In this document: positions 1 through 6,073 of the stretch, one piece after another
Position numbering within the stretch: position 1 is the stretch's first letter
Layout: every line of letters starts with the position of its first letter
Source: Candidatus Calditenuaceae archaeon JGI OTU-3
Lineage (GTDB): Archaea > Thermoproteota > Nitrososphaeria_A > Caldarchaeales > Calditenuaceae
Reading direction: 5' to 3'
NCBI GenBank assembly: GCA_000494185.1
Contig: AWOC01000030.1
Span: 4,413 to 11,207 of the forward strand
Length of the DNA: 6,795 nt
The notes under the pieces: generated by a model
Seen by the model: the letters and a program-made list of their open reading frames with translations, nothing else
What the model was told of the DNA's origin: nothing
Database searches by the model: none
Translations under genes and position numbers: made by a program

Positions 1-587
1 GCGTAAATGCTCCTCCTCTTTTCCGGCGATATCCTTTCAAAGACCGTGAGGTCTGGTCCTGCAAGCGTACCGTCCCGCTCAACGGACGTCATAAGAATGT
101 ATTTGAGTGAAAGGTTATCTACTAGTTTGAGCCCCTCCTCAATCGTCATTAAGCTTCTCATTGTCCATCCCTCATAAACTATTCCTCCCGCGTTAAAGTC
201 TAGTGCAGCCAAGAACCTCTCTTCCCCATATGTCCTGACCAGCTCTCTCACCAAGTCGCCATTCCTGAAGAGTATCGTGCCCAAGACCACCCTATCCACC
301 CCCTGCTCAAACATTCGTACAATCCTATCCATAGTTCTCAGGCCACCCCCCACTTGGAGCATCTTGGGCCTCGCGTTCTTCAGGATCTCCCTAATTACCT
401 GCTCGTTGTTCCCCCTGTTCAGAGCCGCATCTATGTCGACTATGTGGATGCCATCTACGTCGGTCGATGCTAGCTGGCTTGCCACGTAGGCAGGATTGCT
501 CGAGTAGACCAGAGTGTTTTCCAGCTCGCCCTTAACGAGGCGTACCACACGGCCCTCGAGGAGGTCAATAGATACCCATAGCTCCAT
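1..587 (-). CDS. hisA: HisA, ProFAR isomerase (3' end outside window)
   Basis: Histidine-pathway isomerase converting ProFAR to PRFAR (an Amadori rearrangement) in the cytoplasm, on a TIM-barrel fold. The first 195 codons are visible, of about 235-245 usual for the family; the frame is open to the left edge. Translating the minus strand from the ATG at 587 gives MELWVSIDLLEG followed by VVRLVKGE, the HisA N-terminus, with the catalytic acid at Asp8. The phosphate-binding segment LQVGGGLRT is at residues 77-85, VLGT at 101-104, the second catalytic Asp at 130 (ALDFNAGG), and TSVERDGTLAGPD at 167-179, whose Thr167 matches the conserved active-site Thr of the Thermotoga enzyme. HisF is excluded because its N-terminus reads differently (CLDV...GRVVKG). 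The frame stays open upstream of 587 but has no ATG or GTG there, and the family alignment fits this ATG. It lies 67 bases after the cysteine hydrolase gene, with a TATA-like box in between. No other his gene is visible. Confidence 0.92.
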   Translation of the reverse strand, partial: MELWVSIDLLEGRVVRLVKGELENTLVYSSNPAYVASQLASTDVDGIHIVDIDAALNRGNNEQVIREILKNARPKMLQVGGGLRTMDRIVRMFEQGVDRVVLGTILFRNGDLVRELVRTYGEERFLAALDFNAGGIVYEGWTMRSLMTIEEGLKLVDNLSLKYILMTSVERDGTLAGPDLTVFERISPEKRRSIY

Positions 588-618
588 GTTCTTGCCATTC
601 TCTCTGTTGAAGATCCAC

Positions 619-630
619 TTAAAATATTGA
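619..630 (-). promoter_or_regulatory. Possible TATA box for hisA
   Basis: The minus strand reads TCAATATTTTAA, an AT-only core in an otherwise G-rich stretch between the hydrolase stop and the hisA ATG. Its centre is about 37 bases before the ATG, so the usual archaeal TATA-to-start distance of about 25-27 bases would give a leader of about 10 bases. No good Shine-Dalgarno site precedes the ATG, which suits a short leader. This is motif and spacing only; it could equally be a T-rich termination signal of the gene before it. Confidence 0.35.
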
Positions 631-654
631 ATCCTCTCCGGAGCCCCTCCCCGC

Positions 655-1686
655 TTATCTCAGGGGGAAGCCAGGCCAGCTTTCAATTGGCTCGGTAGAC
701 CTCACTATCTTCATACCTGCCTCGCCGAACCTCCTGAAAATTAGGTCTGCCGTCTCGGTGTAGTCAACCACGCCGGGGACAACGACGGGTGAGGTGCAGT
801 CCTCCAACAGGTAGATCCTGCCTATCATTTCAGGTTTCTTCGCCAGTGCGGCTTGCATCAAGTCCTCAACAGTCCACGCTACACAGTGGCTCTTGGCTTC
901 ACCGGCTATCACGATTGCGTCGTAAGACAGGAGGTGGTTGATTAAGGCTTCATCTCGCTCGCCAATTATTTCGCCGCCGGGCCCCTTCTCCACCTCTGGC
1001 CCGAGAGCTGAGTAGTGCTCTGTGAGAGGGGAGGTGCCCTTGATGCGGATGACAGGCTGGCTCATTCTCGCTATGCTGTGGAAGAATACCGCCTCCTCTA
1101 CGAGAGGAACGAGGGCGTGGCCAATCCCACCGAGCATCGCATGAAATGGCCAGACCGTGAGCTCGTACTTACCTCCCCTTTCAAGGCTCTCAACGTAGTG
1201 GAGCAGATGCCTATTCAGATAATTCGCGTCGATCCCGAGAGTCCGCGCCGCCTCCTCGCTGACCCGCCATTTACCGCTCCTCACATCCTCCACGGAGATG
1301 CGGGTGTATGGACTAGGGTTGTTACCGTCAGGATCTACAAGGAAGACTTGGTGAAATATTTGGAATGCCTGATGTGTATCAAGTGTCGCAACTATCCGTG
1401 TGACTGAGCTCATGTTACGGTAGATGAAGCTAGCAATCCTTACGCAATCATCTACGGCGCCTCTGCCCGACCTGCCGCCTACAAAGAGCTCGTATCCAGG
1501 CAGGCAGAATGTATTCTGAACGTCGATCAGCAGGAGGCATACCCGCGGGTCATCCTGAGAAGCGGGCTTTAGTCCATGAATCCTCCTCCACTCGATCGCT
1601 TCCTCGGCCCTCTCACTGTATGGGACTCTCCAGACCTGATCAGCCTTTGAGGGGTCGAAGAAGGGGGGTAGTGGGAGCTCCCTCAT
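655..1686 (-). CDS. Isochorismatase/nicotinamidase-type cysteine hydrolase, large form
   Basis: Cytoplasmic amidohydrolase-like protein of the isochorismatase superfamily, 343 residues against about 180-220 for ordinary nicotinamidases. The catalytic triad is visible: Asp55 in LLIDVQNTF, Lys216 in RIKGTSP, and the nucleophile Cys268 in AKSHCVAWT. Metal ligands fit Asp103 and His105 (TLDTH) and His182 (VWPFHAMLGG). The extra length is an N-terminal extension (residues 1-48, with VWRVPYSERA) and an insertion between the metal motifs (about 112-176). From memory, long bacterial proteins, including cyanobacterial ones annotated only as cysteine hydrolase, share these extra parts closely, so this is a defined subfamily rather than a fusion. 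Nicotinamide deamidation is the nearest known reaction, but the substrate of the long subfamily is not evident from sequence. The ATG at 1686 starts 37 bases after the DUF996 gene; the preceding AGGT is too close to the ATG to be a convincing Shine-Dalgarno site. Confidence 0.88.
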   Translation of the reverse strand: MRELPLPPFFDPSKADQVWRVPYSERAEEAIEWRRIHGLKPASQDDPRVCLLLIDVQNTFCLPGYELFVGGRSGRGAVDDCVRIASFIYRNMSSVTRIVATLDTHQAFQIFHQVFLVDPDGNNPSPYTRISVEDVRSGKWRVSEEAARTLGIDANYLNRHLLHYVESLERGGKYELTVWPFHAMLGGIGHALVPLVEEAVFFHSIARMSQPVIRIKGTSPLTEHYSALGPEVEKGPGGEIIGERDEALINHLLSYDAIVIAGEAKSHCVAWTVEDLMQAALAKKPEMIGRIYLLEDCTSPVVVPGVVDYTETADLIFRRFGEAGMKIVRSTEPIESWPGFPLR

Positions 1687-1723
1687 CGACCTATATCGAT
1701 GCTCTGACCGCTATTTGGCTTTT

Positions 1724-2332
1724 CTAAGGCCCTACAGACTCCGGCTGTGGAGGCTCTGTGGGGAGCGTGAAGAAGGCGATTATCTGGAGTATGAGCGCGA
1801 CAAGCCAGATTATGAAGCCAATGAGTATTATGGCGAGGACCGCGCCGACTATGTATAGTATGCCGACGGTGGGGAAGAGGCTTGATCTTAGCCTGACTCC
1901 GATAGCGTTGAAGCTTTTCCTTAGATATATGCTGGATGCTATCGAGAATCCCCAAAGAACCAGCAGCCCTACGAGTATAGATCCAAGCACCGCGGTTATG
2001 AGCTGGAAGACCTCTCCTTGCGCGAGGTCGCCAAACGTCCCCCCATTCATCGAGAACATGCTCAGAAGTTGAATGATGCTTGCGAGCCCCGTCAAAAGGA
2101 CTATGGCTACGCCGGCCGCCAGCCCCACGATAAGAAGTATCACGGAGACTAGCGCGTCGTTAAAGATCCTCTGGTCGCCGAGAGCTGACGCTATTCTCCT
2201 CACCGCGATGATCACCAGAACAAGCCCCGCGATATAGAGGGCTGGGCCGGCATAAGGGACGGGCAGCAGAATCATAAGTATCGAGCCAATTCCCCCAAGT
2301 ATCTTCGCGTCTGTGATCTGGGATGACGCCAT
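1724..2332 (-). CDS. DUF996 family multi-helix membrane protein
   Basis: Integral membrane protein of 202 residues from the ATG at 2332. Hydrophobic segments lie near residues 10-24, 29-47, 60-92 (long, possibly two helices), 109-134 and 153-190 (long). Features I associate with DUF996 (PF06195) are the N-terminal DAKILGGIGS, the GDQRIF motif after the second helix, an RKSFNAIG loop, and a final GILYIVGAVLAIILIGF-type helix pair ending in IIAFFTLP. The C-terminal tail is short and proline-rich (PTEPPQPESVGP). The function of the family is unknown to me; no transport or enzyme motif is visible. An upstream in-frame ATG at 2353 would add seven residues (MRPSSRE), but a TATA-like box at 2355-2362 sits on top of that start and about 26 bases before 2332, which favours a leaderless start at 2332. 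It follows the permease gene but seems separately transcribed. Confidence 0.82.
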   Translation of the reverse strand: MASSQITDAKILGGIGSILMILLPVPYAGPALYIAGLVLVIIAVRRIASALGDQRIFNDALVSVILLIVGLAAGVAIVLLTGLASIIQLLSMFSMNGGTFGDLAQGEVFQLITAVLGSILVGLLVLWGFSIASSIYLRKSFNAIGVRLRSSLFPTVGILYIVGAVLAIILIGFIIWLVALILQIIAFFTLPTEPPQPESVGP

Positions 2333-2354
2333 CTCCCGAGAGCTTGGGCGCATG

Positions 2355-2362
2355 ATATTTAT
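2355..2362 (-). promoter_or_regulatory. Probable TATA box for the DUF996 gene
   Basis: The minus strand reads ATAAATAT, close to an archaeal TATA box, inside the short gap after the permease stop at 2387. Its centre lies about 26 bases upstream of the ATG at 2332, the distance expected between TATA box and transcript start for a leaderless mRNA. This explains why no Shine-Dalgarno site stands before that ATG (the GGGAG there touches the ATG directly) and argues against the ATG at 2353. Supported by motif and spacing only. Confidence 0.5.
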
Positions 2363-2386
2363 GAGTTTGCCAGATTGCTGGGTGCG

Positions 2387-3433
2387 TCAATACCTTATCC
2401 GCGGGTCGAGGATCGTGTAGATGGCCTCCAAGACCAGCCTCGCCGCGACGTATAATAGCCCATAGATATAGGTCAGGGCCACTATCACGGCCTCGTCACC
2501 TCTCACGACGGCGTCGTAGTACAGCCGGCCCATCCCAGGCCAGTTGAAGATCGTTTCAGTAAGTATTGCGCCTCCGAGAGATCCTACGAGGCTGAAGACG
2601 AGTATCGTTACTATAGGAGGAGCCGAGGCCCTGAGGACGTGTCGTCTCAAGATGATGTTCTCGGGAAGCCCCTTGGCTTTTGCGACCGCTATGTAGTCCT
2701 CTTGAACAGTATTCAACACGATTGTTCTTGCCACATATATTGTTGGGCCTATACTAACTATGATGAGCGTCAATATGGGGAGGGCTGCGTGCCAGAGGAT
2801 GTCCAACAATCTTTCAATAGGGCCGGGTGGAGGTGGCGAACTCATGATCCCCCCTGGTGGGAAGAGGTTGACGTAGTATACTAGGAGTAGTATCAGGATT
2901 ATCCCAGTCCACCAGCTGGGGAGACCGTTCGAGATGGCGGCGAAGTAGGACATGGCGCGGTCGAGTAGGCTCCCCGGCCTTAAAGCCAGCTTAACCCCCA
3001 CGTATATTCCGATGAGTGTGGAGACGGTTACCGCGGTTGTGACAAGTAGAACAGTGTATGGAAGCCTCTCTAGTATGATGTCGCTCACCCTTCTACTTCC
3101 GCTAAAACTCTCAAGGACTCTCGACTCACCGAGATCCAGCATCACCACGCGTCGCACCAGATCCGGTATCCTCACGTACCAGGGGCTGTCGAGCCCGTAG
3201 GAGCGTATTAGATCGGCCTTCCGCTCAGCCAACACTGCTTCCAGCTCCTCGGGGTCGGTAATACGCTGTACTAGGGTCTGGCGGAGAAGGCGTAGCTCCT
3301 CGTTTATGCTGGCCATTATTACCCGCTCGGAGAAACCGGTACCACCCAAAATCACGACTAGAATCACGATAATCAATATTAGTACAGCGCTAAGGGAGAG
3401 GGCGCGGAGAGCTAGGATTCTTGCCAGCCCCAC
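2387..3433 (-). CDS. ABC transporter permease, DppB/OppB type
   Basis: Membrane subunit of a peptide/oligosaccharide-type ABC importer, 348 residues. Predicted helices are near 13-31, 127-150, 162-189, 214-237, 272-293 and 313-336, with the long external loop after helix 1 (about 35-120) that marks DppB-type permeases; within it SYGLDSPWYVR and MLDLGES are family motifs. The cytoplasmic EAA loop that contacts the ATPase is at 245-268 (EDYIAVAKAKGLPENIILRR), followed later by FNWPGMG and the closing ILDPRIRY, both typical. The start is a GTG whose G is the last base of the binding-protein TAG, a one-base overlap that implies translational coupling; a weak GGGGT lies a few bases before it. The permease surely works with the binding protein just upstream. 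The expected DppC partner and ATPases do not follow; the next gene is DUF996. Substrate cannot be told from the permease. Confidence 0.95.
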   Translation of the reverse strand: MGLARILALRALSLSAVLILIIVILVVILGGTGFSERVIMASINEELRLLRQTLVQRITDPEELEAVLAERKADLIRSYGLDSPWYVRIPDLVRRVVMLDLGESRVLESFSGSRRVSDIILERLPYTVLLVTTAVTVSTLIGIYVGVKLALRPGSLLDRAMSYFAAISNGLPSWWTGIILILLLVYYVNLFPPGGIMSSPPPPGPIERLLDILWHAALPILTLIIVSIGPTIYVARTIVLNTVQEDYIAVAKAKGLPENIILRRHVLRASAPPIVTILVFSLVGSLGGAILTETIFNWPGMGRLYYDAVVRGDEAVIVALTYIYGLLYVAARLVLEAIYTILDPRIRY

Positions 3434-6024
3434 TACCGACCCCTACGCCTCAGCAGAAACAGGACCACAGCGACTACTGCCCCAAGAGCAACTAGCGCGG
3501 CTACCTGTAGGAGAGGCCCAGTCGGCATGGCTGCCGCTTCGCGGCGAGGAGTGCTGGTGGCGGCATCGGTCTCTTTAGTGGGGGTCTGAGTTGTCTGGAT
3601 CGGTGCCTCTCTCGTAAACCTGATCCCAGCCTCAACCTCTAGCGCGATCCCGACTGACTCGGGGTCGTATGCTACGGCGTACAGTCTATATAGGCCGGGT
3701 GCCATCTTCGAGAGTAGGTCCTGAGTAATGCGTATCTCGAGAACGCTCTCAGGCGTTAATTGGGTTTCCCCACGCGAAAGCACCTCCCCGCTTGCAGGCT
3801 CTATCAAGACATACCGCACCCTAGTCCCTGCCGGCGCAGCGATCCCTATCGAGACGACGGTGTCCGGCTTCAGCAAGGCCTCCCTCGGAGCCGTTACCTT
3901 CAGCGTGTAGCCGAGCGGGTTAGCAAATTCGCCCCAGCGTCCGGGGCCAAACGGATAAGAAGCGTCCCGATAGGCAACCAGCTCCGCCGTCTGGCTCGGC
4001 CCATCAAACCGCCTGAGCATGAAGGGGCCCTGACTTATCACTAAGTGTCCGTAGCGCCTGAACCAATCGATGGACGAGCGGTACCTAGCCTCCGCCTCCT
4101 CCCAACTGGTGCTGTATAGACCGTCGACCGTCAGGGCGTCGAGCGGGTATGTCTTGCTCTGAAGCAGGTCTCTCAGAACAGTCTCGGCAATCTGTCTTGA
4201 GACGCGTTCCTTGACAAGGTTGACCCATCCGAATTCAGGATTGAACCTGGCCGCCGCCGTGTCGGAGTAGGCTGCCTGCCTTCTATCGAAGACGAGGATA
4301 TCCATTGCGTAGAGGATTTCCCACGGCATCACTATCGAGGTTGGAAGGGCGTACTCAGCCACGACCTCTGACTCGAAGTGCCAGTAGTCCACATAGACCT
4401 CCAGCTTCGTTCCGTCGACGATTCTGAAGCCCTTAAACGTCTCCAGATAAGGCCTAGAGGTGACAGCGATCGCCGTCTCTACCCTCGACTTCCTCTCGTT
4501 ATACGAGAGGTCGAATGCCTGATAGATCGAGTACAGGACATCTCCCAAAGTAATTGGCTGGCCGTGGTGCCACTTAGCCCCTAGATATTGGGAGAGGTCG
4601 TACACGACCTTACTCTTAGCGAGCACCCCTGGACCAACCCTGATCCATCTGCCCTCCTGGTGGCTCCAGACAAAGGCGTCGCTGGGAACTGGGACCGTCG
4701 CCTCGGGGGAGGAGGCCTCCACCCTAAACGGGGCCCTGAAGGGCACCGGCTTTCCCGAGACAGGGTGCCTCGTGATCGGCGGGTCAAATATGTTCCTGAA
4801 GATATCGCTACTATATACGTCTCCAAAGCCTCCGACGGGGTTCCAGGCGCTGCGCCCCCCGGGAGGCTCGACCCAGAGATGACCCACTATCAGCGTTTTC
4901 CCGCCCCTCTCCGTGTTCAGCGCCTCCCTCAGAGTGTATACAGACCTTAAACCGCCGACGATGTCAGTTATTAGTGGTTTCACAGCGGGGGTGGCGGGGA
5001 AGACTGATATCCCTGTGGCAATCCAGATCCGCACCGACTCCTCAGTACATATGCGCGTCATCTCTCTGAAAAGCTCGTCCCTCTCATCCTTCGACCTATA
5101 CTCGCCCTTAAAGAGCTTCTTGCCCAGCTCGTCTAGCTTAGGATTCTCGTATTGCCAGAACCCGACTTCCCGCCACCCAGGCATGTTGCCGGTCCAGGGG
5201 GCGCAGAACTGGTTTATGCTCCCCGCCTCGTATCTAGCAGCGCCACCCCGCCCCCAGCCCTCTGTATAGACGTGCCATTCGAAGGCGGCGGGGTCGCGAG
5301 AGTAGACCCTCTCGACGGCCGGCCCGAACTCGAGCAGTATCGGTTCAACCCTGAAGCCCAGCCTCTCTAGCTCTTTTCTCAGCATCTCTCCAATGTCTCG
5401 CCTCTCATCCTCTACACGGTAGATTAGCCGGATCGTCACTTCCTTGCCGCCATACTTCCAAACGCCGTTCTCCAAGACTGCTCCAGCCCTCCCCATCGCC
5501 TCACTCACCAGTTGGCGTGAATAGTCTGGGTCGTAGCGAATTCCCAACCTCTTTACGTCCTCGAAGACGGTCACGTAGTCGAGGTCGAATGGGCTCACGA
5601 AGACGTACATGGGCACAGCCAAACCCCTGAAGATGACCGAGGCTATTTCCTCCCTATTGACTATGAATTGCATCGCCCACCTCACCTCGCGGATCGAGAA
5701 AGGATTAAGCTGCCCCTCGGGGGCGGGTGCAGGGTTTAGGACCAACGAGTACATAGTTGCGGGCGCCTCGACCAGCCTTATAGACGGGTCTTCGCGAAGC
5801 TTCCTAGCGAGCTCCGTCTTCAGGTTGAAGAGGAATAGGTCAATCCGTCCGGCCTTTATCTCCCTGTCGGCTATGTCTTGGGAGCCCAGCCCCCTAAATA
5901 TCAGGGTGTCCGCGGCTGGGCCCCTAATGTCCTGCTGCGCGATAGCAGTTGAGGCGAGGAAGAGCTGGGCGCAGACCACTGCGAGTAGGAGTAGCACAGA
6001 TGCTAGACGTGGCCTGAGACTCAT
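3433..6024 (-). CDS. ABC transporter substrate-binding protein, family 5, apparently circularly permuted
   Basis: Extracellular, membrane-anchored receptor for a peptide- or oligosaccharide-type ABC importer; 863 residues from the ATG at 6024. Order of parts: signal peptide (about 1-29, RPR then a long Leu/Val run, cleavage likely after AIA); residues 38-372 with motifs normally found in the second half of SBP_bac_5 proteins (KAGRIDL; VRWAMQFIVNREEIASVIFRG-like at 114-134; AGAVLENGVWKYGG); residues 375-702 with first-half motifs (TLIVGHLWVEP, WNPVGGFGDVYSSDIF, AKWHHGQPITLGDVLYSIY at 483-501, ISQGPFMLRRF at 663-673); an Ig-like beta domain (703-803); a Thr-rich linker (804-834); a membrane helix (837-858) and basic tail RRRGR. 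Tail and linker resemble the sugar-binding proteins of Sulfolobus. A GTG at 6036 would add four residues (MELE), but the TATA-like box at about 6053-6058 suits the ATG better. The only mature cysteines are 274 and 326. Peptide versus sugar specificity cannot be decided. Confidence 0.93.
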   Translation of the reverse strand: MSLRPRLASVLLLLAVVCAQLFLASTAIAQQDIRGPAADTLIFRGLGSQDIADREIKAGRIDLFLFNLKTELARKLREDPSIRLVEAPATMYSLVLNPAPAPEGQLNPFSIREVRWAMQFIVNREEIASVIFRGLAVPMYVFVSPFDLDYVTVFEDVKRLGIRYDPDYSRQLVSEAMGRAGAVLENGVWKYGGKEVTIRLIYRVEDERRDIGEMLRKELERLGFRVEPILLEFGPAVERVYSRDPAAFEWHVYTEGWGRGGAARYEAGSINQFCAPWTGNMPGWREVGFWQYENPKLDELGKKLFKGEYRSKDERDELFREMTRICTEESVRIWIATGISVFPATPAVKPLITDIVGGLRSVYTLREALNTERGGKTLIVGHLWVEPPGGRSAWNPVGGFGDVYSSDIFRNIFDPPITRHPVSGKPVPFRAPFRVEASSPEATVPVPSDAFVWSHQEGRWIRVGPGVLAKSKVVYDLSQYLGAKWHHGQPITLGDVLYSIYQAFDLSYNERKSRVETAIAVTSRPYLETFKGFRIVDGTKLEVYVDYWHFESEVVAEYALPTSIVMPWEILYAMDILVFDRRQAAYSDTAAARFNPEFGWVNLVKERVSRQIAETVLRDLLQSKTYPLDALTVDGLYSTSWEEAEARYRSSIDWFRRYGHLVISQGPFMLRRFDGPSQTAELVAYRDASYPFGPGRWGEFANPLGYTLKVTAPREALLKPDTVVSIGIAAPAGTRVRYVLIEPASGEVLSRGETQLTPESVLEIRITQDLLSKMAPGLYRLYAVAYDPESVGIALEVEAGIRFTREAPIQTTQTPTKETDAATSTPRREAAAMPTGPLLQVAALVALGAVVAVVLFLLRRRGR
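3451..3615 (-). other. Thr-rich linker and C-terminal membrane anchor of the binding protein
   Basis: This part of the binding-protein gene encodes a linker rich in Thr, Ser, Pro and Ala (from REAPIQTTQTPT to AAAMPTG) followed by about 22 hydrophobic residues (LLQVAALVALGAVVAVVLFL) and, just beyond, the basic stop-transfer tail RRRGR. It would hold the receptor to the outer face of the membrane after signal-peptide cleavage, replacing the lipid anchor of bacterial homologues; no lipobox is seen at the N-terminus. Confidence 0.85.
3919..4902 (-). other. Segment encoding the canonical N-terminal half of the SBP_bac_5 fold
   Basis: Residues 375-702 of the binding protein. In ordinary family-5 binding proteins the order is: opening strand (TLxVG), WNP/Y...IF region, KWHDGxPLTAEDVxYS motif, a VDDxTVxxxL strand, PTSIVPxxxL, and GTGPYxLxxW followed by RNPDYW. 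Here the same sequence of motifs is found as TLIVGHLW, WNPVGG, KWHHGQPITLGDVLYS, IVDGTKLEVYV, LPTSIVMPWEIL, SQGPFMLRRF and AYRDASYPFGPG. The segment ends exactly where the canonical chain would continue into the segment that this protein instead carries at its N-terminus. Confidence 0.8.
4909..5913 (-). other. Segment encoding the canonical C-terminal half of the SBP_bac_5 fold
   Basis: Residues 38-372 of the binding protein, directly after the signal peptide. It opens with DTLIFRGLGSQDIADREIK, then AGRIDLF, equivalent to the IVFRVIPDxxxxxxAxxxGEID strand and helix in the middle of normal family members. It continues through a LxLNP strand, the VRxAxxxxxNREEI helix, P-rich loop, a YDPDYSRQLVSEAMGRAG segment (canonical YDPxxAKxLLxEAG), a WKYGGKEVTIRLIY strand and a LRKELERLGFRVE helix (canonical LxxxLxxIGIxVE). 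It closes with the NPKLDEL and EMTRICTEES helices typical of the family's far C-terminus. Confidence 0.8.
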
Positions 6025-6052
6025 TTCTAATTCCACTCTTTAGAAAGCCCTG

Positions 6053-6058
6053 CATAAA
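6053..6058 (-). promoter_or_regulatory. Possible TATA box for the binding-protein/permease unit
   Basis: The minus strand reads TTTATG within the AT-rich stretch AACAAATTTATGCA, between the stop of the upstream surface-protein gene and the binding-protein start. The usual spacing puts the transcript start near 6029, five bases before the ATG at 6024 and downstream of the GTG at 6036. It matches the archaeal TATA consensus only in part, so co-transcription from the gene upstream remains possible. Confidence 0.35.
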
Positions 6059-6073
6059 TTTGTTTAACCAGAC

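Noticed and set aside
588..654. An upstream in-frame extension of hisA into the gap
   Set aside because: The frame is open but has no ATG or GTG there, and the ATG at 587 aligns with the normal HisA N-terminus, giving Asp8 its usual number.
1015..1407. Plus-strand open frame of 130 codons opposite the cysteine hydrolase
   Set aside because: The minus-strand frame carries the full catalytic triad and family motifs; the plus frame shows no family resemblance.
1685..1700. Short inverted repeat ATCGA-6-TCGAT beside the hydrolase start, a possible operator
   Set aside because: Five-base arms are expected by chance at this length, and no second copy is seen before any other gene.
4588..4950. Plus-strand open frame of 120 codons opposite the receptor
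   Set aside because: Antisense shadow rich in Pro, Arg and Gly with no motif; the receptor frame is unbroken here.
3433..6024. The receptor as a fusion of two different binding proteins or the result of a frameshift
   Set aside because: The frame is continuous, each half of the fold occurs once, and the ends of the two parts are complementary, which fits permutation better than fusion or assembly error.
5609..6043. Plus-strand open frame of 144 codons opposite the receptor signal peptide region
   Set aside because: It lies wholly antisense to a strongly supported gene, has no recognisable domain, and has the Ser/Arg-rich composition expected from the complement of a codon-biased gene.
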